A DNA stretch of 64,000 nt from Ariolimax columbianus (GCA_036924085.1 JAVGWX010000014.1:36660056-36724055); one strand, 5' to 3'; positions 54,501-63,880 are shown, counted from the first letter of the stretch. Notes: generated from the letters alone by a model not told the origin. Numbers and translations: made by a program.

Positions 54501-55753
54501 TAAAAAAATAGCCACTTAGTCAAGTCCAGATTACCAGCTCTTTGTAAAGAATAGCCACATAGTCAAGCCCAAGTTACCAGCCTCTTGTAAAGAATAGCCA
54601 CCTAGTCAAGTCCAAGTTACCAGCTCACTGTAAAGAATAGCCACTAAGTCGAGACGACATACATTTCCTTGATCTGTGGATTATGCCACTTTTGCAAACA
54701 TAGAAAACAAAAAAAGAACACAACTTATTTCAGAATTGTAAATATTGTTACTGATTACGATATATTCTCTTCAATATGATATTTTCTTTTGTTTTCCATA
54801 TCAGATATATAGGTTCGTATCTAGCTTGTCCACTGCCCATAGATGTCCGACCGACGCATGTCTCCATCAGCTTCCAGGAGAATGCGACACTAACCAACCG
54901 TCTGCTGGTCGAGTATCCAGGGTCTCGGATTAGAAACTTCACTGTCTGCTTTTCTGTCCTACACAGCAACTACAACTACACGACCCAGTTCATCCAAGCG
55001 ATGGAAATTAACCAGATACTCGGCGCTGAACATTTTATGGTGTATATCCATAATGTCTCGGCACAACTTGAGAAGATTTTGCGACGTTACGAGGACGATG
55101 GTATACTCACGATTAAACAATGGCCGCTTCCAACCTTAGATTGCGTTTACTACACTCAAATGGCCGCCTTAAACGACTGTACTTACAGAAATAGAAACGT
55201 TTCAAGATTCGTGGTCGTTGTGGACACCGACGAATTCATCATCCCAAGAAACAACAACAACTGGATGGAGCTCATCAACAACATTTCACCTCAAGAAGTC
55301 GACGTTTCCTATTTCGTGAATTCTTCAGTCCCGGTCAAGTCCAGAACATCGTATAACGGGTGTTTCATGTTCAGATCAAGCTTCTTTGCTAAGGATTCCA
55401 TCCCAAAATGGGACGATCTTCCTAGGCAGTATTATTTCAATGACAATGAAAAGAAAAATATTCTTAAATACCACATTCTAGGACTGTCGCAATATGTGAG
55501 ACAGCAAAAAATCTTCCCGTATATGGAAAGAACTAAATATATTGGTCGTCCTGAACTCGCATTGAACGCTGGCATTCACTTTGTACACAATTTCGTCAAA
55601 TCTATGACATGTTTGAACGTCAATGCTAACGTGGCACTCGTTCATCACTACAGAAAGTTGGGTTTAAAAAGTGACATTGTTAATGATACCAGCATTCTTA
55701 AATTTAAACATCTGATTTACCCACGAGTTATGCGACAGTTAGAACGTATTTAG
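45270..55753 (+). CDS. Glycosyltransferase family 92 protein, three exons
   Basis: Predicted CDS: join of 45270-45544, 48447-48674 and 54805-55753, 1452 bases, 483 residues plus stop. Both introns have GT...AG ends and the phases match (275 bases, then 228, then 949). Residues 7-26 are a hydrophobic signal-anchor after a short basic N-terminus, so a type II Golgi or ER membrane protein is expected. The lumenal part has several N-glycosylation sequons and the GT92 (DUF23) core: CFSVLHSNYNYTTQFIQAME, HFMVYIHNVS, then VVVVDTDEFIIP, whose Asp-X-Asp (residues 308-310) should bind the metal and nucleotide sugar. GT92 members include C. elegans galt-1, a beta-1,4-galactosyltransferase acting on core fucose; donor and acceptor here are inferred only. 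The start ATG has G at -3 and +4. Intron 1 holds an intact CR1-like RT gene; intron 2 is almost entirely repeats. Confidence 0.88.
45720..45815. repeat. 37-bp repeat, nearly three units, in intron 1
   Basis: CATTTCGTTTCAGTACGTGA then AACAATTACCCATTAAC repeats, beginning with a TTCATTTCG variant at about 45710. Confidence 0.9.
45989..46017 (+). mobile_element. Possible truncated tRNA-like SINE head
   Basis: GGACGGCGTGGGCTAGTGGT then TAAG has an A-box-like TAGTGGTTAAG, but no B box follows because the CR1-like element begins here. Short and uncertain. Confidence 0.35.
46018..48185 (+). mobile_element. CR1/L2-like non-LTR retrotransposon with intact RT ORF
   Basis: 5' truncated just after where the endonuclease would end (in-frame DYSKTDVKRMKEAANHIIWK opens the copy). 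It carries a complete RT and C-terminal ORF, a short 3' UTR (GGTTGTATACAGACTCTGCA, AAACCAGTATAAAGACG) and a tail of TTAAG units at 48165-48182. The left flank contains GGTTAAGTG, matching the tail motif. It lies in sense orientation in intron 1 of the GT92 gene. Three more truncated copies of the family are in the window. Its open frame makes it the youngest-looking element here. Confidence 0.92.
46046..48097 (+). CDS. Reverse transcriptase ORF of the CR1/L2-like element
   Basis: 683 residues from the first ATG, with no stop or shift. RT landmarks: KVNKCPGQDGIHPKLLYEIR (fingers), PLFKKGKKSDPANYRPVSLT, QHGFTRGRSCLTNL, VIYLDFAKAFDRVPH with D334, SGVPQGSVLGPILFLIYIND, and KFADDTKLCSS with D422/D423, so all three catalytic Asp are present. 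The thumb (DLGVIIDHTGKVSEQVKVAV) and RPRLEYCVQVWSPYHRGDIN follow, then FSQRVVSAWNALPGEVV at the end. It copies element RNA by target-primed reverse transcription. The endonuclease is missing through 5' truncation, so this copy alone cannot retrotranspose normally. Any transcript would come with the host gene's pre-mRNA. Confidence 0.93.
   Translation: MKEAANHIIWKDIIVGTDVEQEWESFKTVLETLKEECVPCREVNPKRKKWITRFVVKCRRAKNKAWQKYIEAGKSKETYVKYLDKQNISQKANKTAKIDFEKKLAQRIKTDSKSFFSYVRNKQRTKDKVGPLIDSTGKIISENREAANLLNQYFGTVFTKEDCSEIPEPIDIFQRDMDTAGLRSICITEEMVFKKLEGLKVNKCPGQDGIHPKLLYEIRNQLAKPLAILCSRSLTKGIVPRDWKDAGVIPLFKKGKKSDPANYRPVSLTSIVCKLLESIIKENIVMHLEKFNLIRNSQHGFTRGRSCLTNLLEFMEEVTKIIDKGEPVDVIYLDFAKAFDRVPHQRLFRKLKSHGIGGEVAKWIENWLTGRRQRVGINKEYSEWSEVKSGVPQGSVLGPILFLIYINDLDIDMRSIIAKFADDTKLCSSVSSKAEVDILMSDLDKIREWSVSWQMEFNVDKCTVIHMGRSNMEHKYRMGENNIRKIDKERDLGVIIDHTGKVSEQVKVAVKKANAMLGMIKRNIKHRSKEVIVKLYKALVRPRLEYCVQVWSPYHRGDINMLERIQKRATKMIVGFQNYSYEERLRKTGLQCLEERRIRGDLIQVYKMIRGIDKLDYNKFFKIQPPTITRGHSYKLIKERSRLDIRKYFFSQRVVSAWNALPGEVVEAGTVNAFKNKLDAHRF
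48447..48674 (+). CDS. GT92 gene exon 2
   Basis: The acceptor CTTCCTTCACAG precedes 48447; donor GTAGGT at 48675. The only open phase that joins exon 1 encodes LTKQEYFQSVDGKEAWFYSA, then FYDYVAAGQGHPSVRTFGLV and ALIGWDK-like LIGWDKTR, typical of the N-terminal lumenal part of animal GT92 proteins. No start codon lies near its beginning, so it can be found only as an internal exon. Confidence 0.85.
48765..49099 (+). mobile_element. Interspersed repeat family A, copy 3
   Basis: TGGCTTGGTTTTGTTCATTC to GCTCAGCATCTTGATCG. A segment of about 30 bp (GTCAGCTATGGGTCGCTGAC in other copies) is missing before the CACTGCAGCTCATGCG end. It pairs with the inverted copy at 49179. Confidence 0.8.
49179..49634 (-). 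mobile_element. Interspersed repeat family A, copy 4, with internal 33-bp repeats
   Basis: Starts GGATCAAGATGCTGAGCAGG and ends GAACGAAATCAAGCCAAGCC, the reverse complement of family A. A 33-bp piece (GCTGACTGCTAGCGTCAGGG then TCAGCGAACCATA) is repeated about four times at 49225-49360, so the copy is longer than its siblings. Confidence 0.82.
49821..50178 (-). mobile_element. Interspersed repeat family B, copy 4
   Basis: TCGACTTGTCCTTCTACAGT through AAAGTAGACCAGCAGCCTGT and CTCTTACGACATGCTCTCTG, matching the - strand orientation of 18690-19057. Confidence 0.8.
50231..51180 (-). mobile_element. Probable solo LTR, copy 3
   Basis: Reverse-complement match over its length to 41052-42027, from CATATCAGACCCCACTGTTT to GGGAACTGTTACA. 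It lies in intron 2 of the GT92 gene, antisense to it. No clear target duplication is visible (the left flank is GTAAATG-like, the right is TA-rich). Confidence 0.72.
51221..51295 (+). mobile_element. tRNA-derived SINE head
   Basis: GGGTCTCTTTGGCGAAGAGG contains an A box (TGGCGAAGAGG) and GTCGGGGTTCGAGTTC a B box (GGTTCGAGTTC), spaced as in a tRNA. The 3' part is replaced by a purine-rich tandem array. Confidence 0.65.
51345..51570. repeat. 46-bp purine-rich tandem array (about 5 units)
   Basis: GGAAGGCCGAGAGAGACGAT, then GGAAGATATCGGGAAGGAGA and GACAGA. It directly follows the SINE head, so it may derive from the SINE body. Confidence 0.94.
51838..52385. repeat. 44-bp tandem array (about 12 units)
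   Basis: GGTGATACATTAGGTCATAG, then GGCTAGTAAGGTTACCGTGT and TGTT, with GGTCAT/GGGCAT variants. Confidence 0.95.
52400..53690 (+). mobile_element. Interspersed repeat family D, copy 2
   Basis: Opposite orientation to 19930-21045. Landmarks are GCCAGGGAAGCCCTGAAAAT, GTTCAGTTCATTGAACGGGG, GGAGACGTGTTGCTTCAACA, ACACGAGCACAGCTGCAGTC and AATTGCTAGATTCCGACCAG. In intron 2 of the GT92 gene. Confidence 0.65.
53698..54650. repeat. 40-bp tandem array (about 23 units)
   Basis: AATAGAGACCAACTAGTCCA then AGTTACCATCCCTCGTAAAG, progressively diverged to the right (AATAGCGACC, then AATAGCCAC variants). It ends about 150 bp before the exon 3 acceptor. Confidence 0.95.
54805..55753 (+). CDS. GT92 gene exon 3 (catalytic domain)
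   Basis: The acceptor TTTTCCATATCAG ends at 54804. Encodes YIGSYLACPLPIDVRPTHVS to the stop at 55751-55753 (ending RVMRQLERI). Contains the DTDEF motif at 55223-55237 and the conserved CMFRSSFF and HFVHNF stretches. A variant poly(A) signal ATTAAA lies at 56055-56060. Confidence 0.93.
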
Positions 55754-55774
55754 TATACACTGAAAAAGACGTTA

Positions 55775-56055
55775 AGTGCGGGTTGTAGTAGTTTTCCTTA
55801 CATCCCGAGCATGCTGATAATGTAGACCGCCGTCCTCCAGGCGATTGTCCTTTGCTTTTTTTTTTTTACGTGGCGCTCACTACTACGCGGATCACATCGA
55901 TCCCCATCTCGTCATCCAGGATTCCTTGAAAACAACCTGTTTCCAGGGAACAATACATGGAAGAGAGATTGTGGTCTTGGTCAGTGTATTGACCCTGACG
56001 CGACGTCCTGGTCAGTATTTTATGCCTGACAAGACTAGCGTCACTGTTACCTAAA
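55775..56055 (+). mobile_element. Interspersed repeat family E, copy 1
   Basis: Begins GACGTTAAGTGCGGGTTG, includes TGCTGATAATGTAGACC, CTCACTACTACGCGGATCAC and GTTTCCAGGG, and ends GGTCAGTATTTTATGCCTGA CAAGACT. It aligns with 63222-63470. It starts about 20 bp after the GT92 stop codon, so it may form much of the 3' UTR. Confidence 0.68.
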
Positions 56056-56160
56056 TTAAAATGTAATCTCACATATAAATATTGTAGCTGTCCAAGTTCA
56101 ATTGCCGAATGTTATCCCTAAGTTATCTCACAAATCTTCAATGTAAGAGCTTTTTGTCTC

Positions 56161-56340
56161 TCAACAAAAGTCAATACAGTAATCGAACTTCTTCCAGACG
56201 TGTTGCAGCATGTCCGCATCAATATTTTGCAATGTAGTGGTAATGCGATCTTGCAGTTCACTCACATCGTCGGGGAGCGGTGGTTTGTAGACATTGTCTT
56301 CAACATATCCCAATAACAAACGCACAAGCTGTGAGGTCCG
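56161..56340 (-). pseudogene. C-terminal fragment of a Tc1/mariner-type transposase
   Basis: The - strand reads LLLGYVEDNVYKPPLPDDVS, ELQDRITTTLQNIDADMLQH and VWKKFDYCIDFC, then stop. The V-Y-PPLP...L..RI......D.L..VW...DY..D.C pattern is the usual end of a widespread invertebrate DDE transposase group. Only about 60-70 residues remain. No catalytic residues and no inverted repeats are seen. Confidence 0.65.
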
Positions 56341-56599
56341 GTAAATACATGAAACGTGCTGTTGTTGAAATAACCTGTATATTATATTACTGTTTTTCTT
56401 GTTTGCCGTGTTTCTCAAGGTGGAATGAGTTAGTTGTAGGGTGTGTCCTGCTTAACAGTGTTCTACATCTGAATTCAGCGATAATTAAATTAATGATTTA
56501 ATTCGAACTGCCTCGCCATGCCAACAAGACTCACACCTCACCGTCCCGCCCCCGGTTCAACCACTTCCATAAATATATCCAAGGGTTTGATTGTGGGAC

Positions 56600-57868
56600 T
56601 GTAATGTGAATGGGTGATGGCAGTAATGTGAGTTGGAGATTGAGGTAATGGGAGAGATTGAGAAGATGTTAGTGAGAGATGGAGGTAATGTGAGTGAGAG
56701 GTTGAGGTAATATGAGTGAGAGATTGAGGTAATATGAGTGAGAGATTGAGGTAATGTGAGTGAGAGATTGAGGTAATGTGAGTTGGAGATTGAGGTAATG
56801 GGAGAGAGAGATTGAGGTAATGTGAGTTGGAGATTGAGGTAATGTGAGTTGGAGATTGAGGTAATGGGAGAGATTGAGAAGATGTTAGTGAGAGATGGAG
56901 GTAATGTGAGTGAGAGATTGAGGTAATGTGAGTGAGAGATTGAGGTAATATGAGTTAGAGATGGAGGTAATATGAGTGAGAGATTGAGGTAATGTGAGTG
57001 AGAGATGGAGGTAATGGGAGAGAGTGAGGTAATGTTAGTGAGAGATGGAGGTAATGTGAGTTAGAGATTGAGGTAATGTGAAAGTGAGAGGTAATGTGAG
57101 AAAAATATGGAGATAATGTATGTCAGATATTAGAATAGTGTGAGTGAGATATTGCGGTAACGTGAGTAAGAAATGGAGGTAAAGTGAGTGAGAGAGGTAA
57201 TATGAGTGTGAGAGGTAATGTGAGTGTAAGAGGTAATGTGAGTGTAAGAGGTAATGTGAGTGTAAGAGGTAATGTGAGTGTGAGAGGTAATGTGAGTGTG
57301 AGAGGTAATGTGAGTGTAAGAGGTAATGTGAGTGTAAGAGGTAAAGTGAGTGTGAGAGGTAATGTGAGTGTGAGATGTAATGTGAGTGTAAGAGGTAATG
57401 TGAGTGTAAGAGGTAATGTGAGTGTAAGAGGTAAAGTGAGTGTGAGAGGTAATGTGAGTGTGAGATGTAATGTGAGTGAGATCGAGGTAATATAAGTGAG
57501 ATTGAAGTAATGTGAGTGAGGCATGGAGGTAATGTCAATGAGAGATGCAGTAATGCGAGTGACAGAGGTAATAGGAGTGAGAGATGGAAATATTATGAGT
57601 AAGATTGAGGTAATGTGAATGAGAGAGGTAATATTGTTGAGAAATAGAGCTAATGTGAGTGAGAGAGGTAATGTGAATGAGAGATGGAGATAATGTAAGT
57701 TAAAGATTGAAGTAAGGTGAGGGAGAGATGGAGGTAATGTGAGGGAGAGATGGGGGTAGTGTGAGTGAAAGATGGGGGTAGTGTGAGTGAGAGAGGTAAC
57801 GTGAGTGCGAGATGGAGGTAATTTGAGTGAGATGGAGGTAGTGAGAGTGAGATATGGAGGTAGTGAGA
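56600..57868. repeat. 22-bp and 18-bp minisatellite block
   Basis: GAGATTGAGGTAATGTGAGT GA (22 bp) dominates 56600-57180 and 57480-57868, with an 18-bp variant GTAAGAGGTAATGTGAGT at 57190-57480. It is related in motif to 1-2150. Confidence 0.95.
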
Positions 57869-58048
57869 GAAAGCAATAAAGATAGATAGATAGTAGGATA
57901 GATTAGGTATACTAGATTGAATAGATAGGCAGGCAGACCGACCTACCGACCGACAGACAGACAGAGAGACATACAGAGAGAGAAAGGGTGAGAGATATAT
58001 AGAGATAGATAGAGAGAGAGAGCAATAGATAGATAGATAGATTGATAT

Positions 58049-58089
<41 letters not shown>

Positions 58090-58499
58090 TAGATATATTG
58101 ATAGATAGATAGATAGATATATAGATAGATAGATAGATATATAGATAGATAGATAGATAGATAGATACACAGATCGATACACAGATAGATACACAGACAG
58201 ACAGACAGATAAATAGATAGATATATTGATAGATAGATAGATAGATAGATATATAGATAGATGGATAGATATATAGATAGATAGATAGATAGATAGATAC
58301 ACAGATCGATACACAGATAGATACACAGACAGACAGACAGATAAATAGATAGATAGGAATATAGATAAATACATAGATATATACATATATAGATACACAG
58401 ATCGATACACAGACAGACAGACAGATAGATATATAGATATATTGATAGATTGATAGATAGATTGATAGATAGATAGATAGATTGATAGATAGATAGATT

Positions 58500-58531
<32 letters not shown>

Positions 58532-58532
58532 T

Positions 58533-58600
<68 letters not shown>

Positions 58601-58620
58601 AGAGATAGATATTTGGCTGG
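57869..58620. repeat. (GATA/GACA)n microsatellite
   Basis: GATA tracts with interspersed ACAGACAG blocks and repeated ACACAGATCGATACACAGAT modules of about 60-110 bp. The Tyr/Leu/Ser/Ile-only frame on the - strand is an artefact. Confidence 0.97.
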
Positions 58621-59640
58621 GGGAGAAGTATAAAGTAGAGAAAAGAAAAAGACTACTAATGATCACGAGAGAGAAAGAGAATATAAACGAGAGATTGACA
58701 GGAGAGAGTGAAGACACAGAAAGATGGTGTACATGTTGATGCGAAGTCTCCGGTGAGTGTCTCTGAAGTGTGTATGGCGAGGCCTTGCGTCTTGTATATA
58801 TATCTTACTGGCTTCCTCTTGAAACCATTTTAAACAAAAGGATCATACGGTAGCTCGAACACAAAATCATGCTATTCGGAACATATGCGACGTGATAACA
58901 ACAGGTGCATGTGAAATCAACAGCAAACCTATTGACCTAAGAATAGACAGCTCAGTTGTAGAGATATATGACAGAAACTCGAACATGGACACAACGAAGT
59001 AGAATATGAAAATAATTAAATAACTTTGTCCCAAGAAGCGTAGAATAAAAAAAACACCTATACTAAAACATGCACAAGAAACTGGCATTAAGCCTACGAG
59101 CAGGTAAAATGCTGATAACAGCCATCAAAGACGATGTGCCTATCTGGCAAGTGATCACCCCGACATGATGAGCTGTATTATTCGACCCCACTGCAGATAG
59201 CAACACATTACCATCTTTACTGAAAAACTGTTGCCTCGCAAACTAAAGACTCACATCCACAAAATATAATCCATGTATGCACAGATGGTCCTGCTACGAT
59301 GGCTACCACATGCGATTTTGTGTGTGTTTTGTTTTGCTTAGATGTTTGCCTCACTAGTTTCTACTGGCGGAGGCGCGCCATTTTCCACCCCAGACCGTAG
59401 TCCATTGGGCGATATCAGGACGCATAAACCAGTGCTTTGATGTATGTGTGCGTCTGTATGTACCTATGCTAGGTTTGTGTGCCCTCAGAAGCTAGCCCAA
59501 CCAAAGTGCAATGGAAAGGCCTCACCATGAGGGCGCGTGTGAAAGTTGTGCAAGGGTGTGACTGTAGGACAGAGTCAAATTAAACAGAGTGAGAGAAGAA
59601 GAGAGAGAAGGGCAAGAGTGGCCCCCAGGGTGAGCCTCCT
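58621..59640. other. No recognisable gene
   Basis: Mixed AT-rich sequence without family matches. Neither the short frame on the - strand near 58867-59088 nor any on the + strand shows a known motif. Confidence 0.5.
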
Positions 59641-60310
59641 GTGCAGAAAGTGTACCACATGCGATGGATATAGTGCAGCGTTTAAACACCGTAACCTGCA
59701 TCCTGACACCGGTATGTGCATCCACGAACCTTACGAATGCACCGTGTTCCAGCTACGATGCAGAATTAATAGCAATAGTAAGGGCCTTGTACCAGATAAC
59801 CATAGGTTTTGATAGCAGCCTCACACCACCTTCGAACATCGTTCTTTACTCAGACTCGGCAGTTCAAGCATTAGAAAACAACACATCTCCTCATGTTAAA
59901 AACATCTACAAACTAACTAATCCTCTGTCCACATTTTGTGAATTTATTTCAAATGGCGCACCAGTGGATTTCTGACCAAAAGCTGAGTAACATTACCACT
60001 CACCACACTGCAGACCTGCAGGCATATTATGAAAAACCAATAATGGACAGAAATGGATAAATCAGTGGGAGAGATTCAAGACATATCTAAAATACTTTAA
60101 AGATCACGGAAATTCAGATCCCCGAGCATCCAGCCAAGCAAATGTAAAAAATAAACCAGACATTGATTTTCAAGCCGAGAACAGATAATTTCTTCATTAA
60201 CAAACATCTGGATAAAGTCCACTCGTTGAGTAAGCCAAATCGTAGTTTATGTAACCAACGAGAAATCAGACGAGCATCTCCTGACACTGTCCAGGACTAA
60301 CAAACGCGAA
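59640..60310 (+). mobile_element. RNase H-bearing retroelement remnant
   Basis: The frame 59664-59975 has SSYDAELIAIVRALYQITIG (catalytic Glu), NIVLYSDSAVQALEN (Asp) and ends near NGAPVDF, where the final H..GN..AD motif should begin (FEFISNGAPVDFxW in such elements). Downstream WINQWERFKTYLKYF and INKHLDKVH-like pieces follow in other frames. Decayed. Confidence 0.65.
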
Positions 60311-60689
60311 ACCAACAGCTCACACTGCACACAACTAGGAAATTCAATAGGGTGTGATATCGTGTATGCTGTCCAGTGTTATCTATAGCCATAGCCATTT
60401 TTAGAAAGAGACTAGCCACTCTTGTTTCTCCCCAGTGCACATGGACCCATAACATATCACAAATCCATTTCCACAAATGTTGATAACGAAACAAAATGAG
60501 TTTGTAGTCAGAAGTTTAGTGGACATAATGAAGAATTGAGTACAGTGTTTCGGCTAAAAGGTATTCGTCAGGAAAATCAGTCCTATTAAATATGTGTGCT
60601 AAGTCATTAGTATCATGGCAAGGTACACTATATAACTAAGATCATACATCATGGGTAAACCATTTTAACCAAGAACACAACTCACGTCA
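60311..60689. other. No gene; right part holds eroded minisatellite units
   Basis: From about 60612, AAGGTACACTATATAACTAA and TTTTAACCAAGAACACAACT look like diverged units of the following 42-bp array. Confidence 0.5.
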
Positions 60690-61435
60690 TGGTCAGGTTA
60701 AATATTTTAACCAAGAGCATACATCAAGTTATGGCCAGGTACAACATAATGACCAAGATCCCACCCCACGACATGACCAGGTACAACATAATGACCAAGG
60801 TCCCACCCCACGTCACGATCAGGTACAACGTAATGACCAAGATCCGATCCCACCCCATGACACGACCTGGTACAACTTAATGACCAAGATCCCACCTTAC
60901 AACACGACCAGGTACAACATAATGACCAAGATCCCACCCCACGACACGACCAGCTACAACATAATGACCAAGATCCCACCCCACGACACAACCAGGTACA
61001 ACATAATGACCAAGATCCCACCCCCCCCCCCCCCACACGACACGACCAGGTACAACTTAATGACCAAGATCCCACCACACGACCAGGTACACCCTACTGA
61101 CCAAGATCCCACCCCACGACACGATCAGGTACAACATAATGACCAAGATCCCACCCCACGACACGACCAGCTACAACATAATGACCAAGATCTCATCCCA
61201 CGACACGACCAGGTACAACATAATGACCAAGATCCCACCCCACGACACGTCCAGGTACAACTTAATGACCAAGATCTCACGACACGACCAGGTACACCCT
61301 ACTGACCAAAATCCCACCCCATGACAAGTCCAGGTACAACTTAATGGCCAAGATCCCACCTTACGACACGACCAGGTACAACTTAATGACCAAAATCCCA
61401 CCCCACGACACGACCAGGTACAACATAATGATCCA
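60690..61435. repeat. 42-bp tandem array, second of a dispersed pair
   Basis: About 17 units of GTACAACATAATGACCAAGA then TCCCACCCCACGACACGACC AG, including a 13-base C run at about 61019. It shares its frame with 13957-14500. Confidence 0.95.
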
Positions 61436-61789
61436 GATCCGCCTCTGGAAACAGGCTATGTAGCGGCAACGAGGTGAAGATTGTTACTGGCATACCTGTA
61501 TGGGTGAACTGTCTGGAAAGACTAACTCTGCTCTATAGTCAGGTTCACGCAGGCACACCTACTTCATGACCCAAATGAAACGTAAGAAGAGCCACTGTAA
61601 CCTGCTACCAGAGAAAAAATTGCCTAGAATGAAGAATCTACTAAGATAAGCGTTACAAACAAAAAGTTAAAGAAATCTGAGAAAATAGTTGTCATTTCAG
61701 GTTAGTCTTAACTTGCAGCTATCATTTACTTGTGCGACGATAATCAAATAGACAAGCATGGCTCACTAATTGTGTGGCACAAATACAAA

Positions 61790-62165
61790 ATAACAAAAAA
61801 ACTCTATTTGCGACAAAGAAAGAAATCCTTTTTGGGATGTGCAGTTGGCATGGTCTTCTGAATCATCTATATTTACAGCAAGACGCATACGACACATGAA
61901 GATTTGGGATTGGAACTGATTATCTATTTCATTACTTTCTTTTCTGTTGTCTGTTGTGTACAAGAATGTTTTTAAAATATTGTTGTTGTTAGTTTGTTCG
62001 TCAGGAAAACAGAATAAATACAAACAATAACATCTCCAGTTACGACAAAAAAATAATATCCTTTTTAGAATATCCCGTTGGCATAGTCTTCTGACTTGTC
62101 TGTTTTTACAGCAAGACATGTTCGCCAAATGACGATCTGTGATTCGAACTGATATCCATTTTTTT
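61790..62165. repeat. Tandem duplication of about 240 bp
   Basis: 61800-61925 and 62040-62160 share the order ACGACAAA, ATCCTTTTT, GTTGGCATRGTCTTCTGA and TTTACAGCAAGAC, ending in a B-box-like TTCGAACTGAT or TTGGAACTGAT. Moderately diverged, non-coding. Confidence 0.7.
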
Positions 62166-63221
62166 CATTTTCTTTTTTATTGGCTTTTGTGTATAAACAC
62201 TTGAAGTATAAATGTTTTTGTTTAAAAATAGTGTTGTTGCTATATTGTTTTTCAAAGTTCTATATCAAAATAACTAAAATATTAATAAAATATATATACA
62301 TATATGTATCTTTTTCCTTTGTATGTGTCTGTATGTGCATACATTTCTGCTTTTTATATATGTATTCATTTGTTTCTTTCGATTTAATTTCTTTTATTGA
62401 TCTACTTTGTGACTTGCCATGATCCATGGGTTCTGGGCCACGTTCTGTTTAAAATGTGATAGCCTTCTTGCGAATGGTATACCTGTCTTTGCTTTGTGAT
62501 GAGAATTGCTTGTGTTTTCGTTTGTTTGTTTTTTGTTTGATCTCTAACGCGGGTTTTGTTTTATTGTTGTTCTTGTACAGTAGCTGATCCCTTACCTGTA
62601 TATGTTTTTATTGACTGTGTCTTTGTGTGCATTTCAGGTGTAATCGTATCAAACATGCACACGTTTGGTTATCATATCATGTTGGAACAAAGGGAAGGAC
62701 GGGATATATTGCACAACGGATAATAAACTAACACGTTATAGAAGTATAGCTGAAACCATAACAAAGAGATATGCAAATATTTAAATTATATTCAGCTTAC
62801 GATTCATGTAGACAGTCAACCATCTTTGATATTAGTGAAACATTGACCAGAAAAGAATGCGATGAGGAAAAAGTAAATGTCCAGTTAAGCTGTTATAGAC
62901 TAAACGGGAATATACCAGATGATGAAACGTGAAGATAAAACACAGGTAGATAAAGACGGAGAAATAAGACACATGAAGAAAGGCAGGAAAAGTTGTAGGA
63001 GATTGTCTTATCAAAGGCATGTACAACATTGATGACAGAAGGTTAAAGGCTGCACATAAATAAGATCGTTCTATTTTCCTACTTGAATCAAACGAAGATT
63101 ATCCGAGATGCATTGGATGATGCATGTTATTCGATGGTTGCCTGTCCTGGTGACGAGGACCATTCAGGTGGTTGGCTATCGAGTTGCTGTTGTTTGCGAA
63201 TACCACAATAAGTAGCTTACT
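62166..63221. other. No recognisable gene
   Basis: Very AT-rich. The piece 63150-63221 resembles 22670-22745 and may be part of a longer family E. Confidence 0.5.
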
Positions 63222-63470
63222 CTTTTGTGCGACCTGAAAAGGGCGTTAAGTGGCGGGTTGCAGTAGGTTAGCTCACATCCTGAGCGTGCTGATAAAGGTG
63301 GACCGGGGTTTTCCATGCGGTTGTGCTAAGCTTTGCTTCATCTGTGTGTCTCTCACTACTACAGGGATCACGTCAATCCCCCACATCGTTAGCCAGGCTG
63401 CCATGAAAACAGTCCGTTTCTAGGGAGGGCTACGGGGAAACCGAGGTGAGCGTCTTGGCCAGTATGTTTT
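63222..63470 (+). mobile_element. Interspersed repeat family E, copy 2
   Basis: GGGCGTTAAGTGGCGGGTTG, GTGCTGATAAAGGTGGACC, CTCACTACTACAGGGATCAC and GTTTCTAGGGAG align with 55775-56055. It runs directly into the 39-bp array. Confidence 0.68.
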
Positions 63471-63690
63471 GTCTGACCCTGCCTAACAAGTCCGATTTTA
63501 TATTTTGCCTGACCCTGACTAACAAAACTCCGATCAGTATATTTTGCTTGACTCTGACTAACAATCCCGATCAGTATATTTTGCCTGACCCTGACTAACA
63601 AAACTCCGATCAGTATATTTTGCCTGACCCTGACTAACAACCCCGATCAGTATATTTTGCCTGAACCTGACAAACAAAACTCCAATTATT
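63450..63690. repeat. 39-bp tandem array (about 6 units)
   Basis: GATCAGTATATTTTGCCTGA then CCCTGACTAACAAAACTCC. The single sequence GTCAGTATTTTATGCCTGAC at about 56011 in family E copy 1 is the unexpanded counterpart. Confidence 0.92.
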
Positions 63691-63880
63691 TTATTTGGTT
63701 TATTAAATTTTTATTTAAAATGTTGGTGTCGTCTTTGGCGTCTGATGAGATTATGTTACCCAGGTGAAATACATTTTTCACCTGTTTTACCTGTTGGCTT
63801 TGTATGAATACTGTTGCTTCTATTTCTTGTCTTGTGATCGTCATGACTTTGGTTGTCTCTATGTTGATTTTCACACTGTA
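63686..63880 (-). mobile_element. Small reverse transcriptase fragment
   Basis: The - strand reads MKINIETTKVMTITRQEIEA, then KQVKNVFHLGNIISSDAKDD, matching the region just after the RT catalytic box (K.N..KTK.M...; V..F.YLG..I..D...) of L1/RTE-type elements. About 60 residues only. Confidence 0.72.

Noticed and set aside
53698..54650. Regular direct repeats that could suggest a CRISPR array
   Set aside because: Units are contiguous 40-bp tandem repeats with no unique spacers, no cas genes and an animal genomic context. The same applies to the other arrays.
57650..58717. A 355-residue Tyr/Leu/Ser/Ile-rich frame, membrane-like
   Set aside because: Translation of (GATA/GACA)n microsatellite on the opposite strand.
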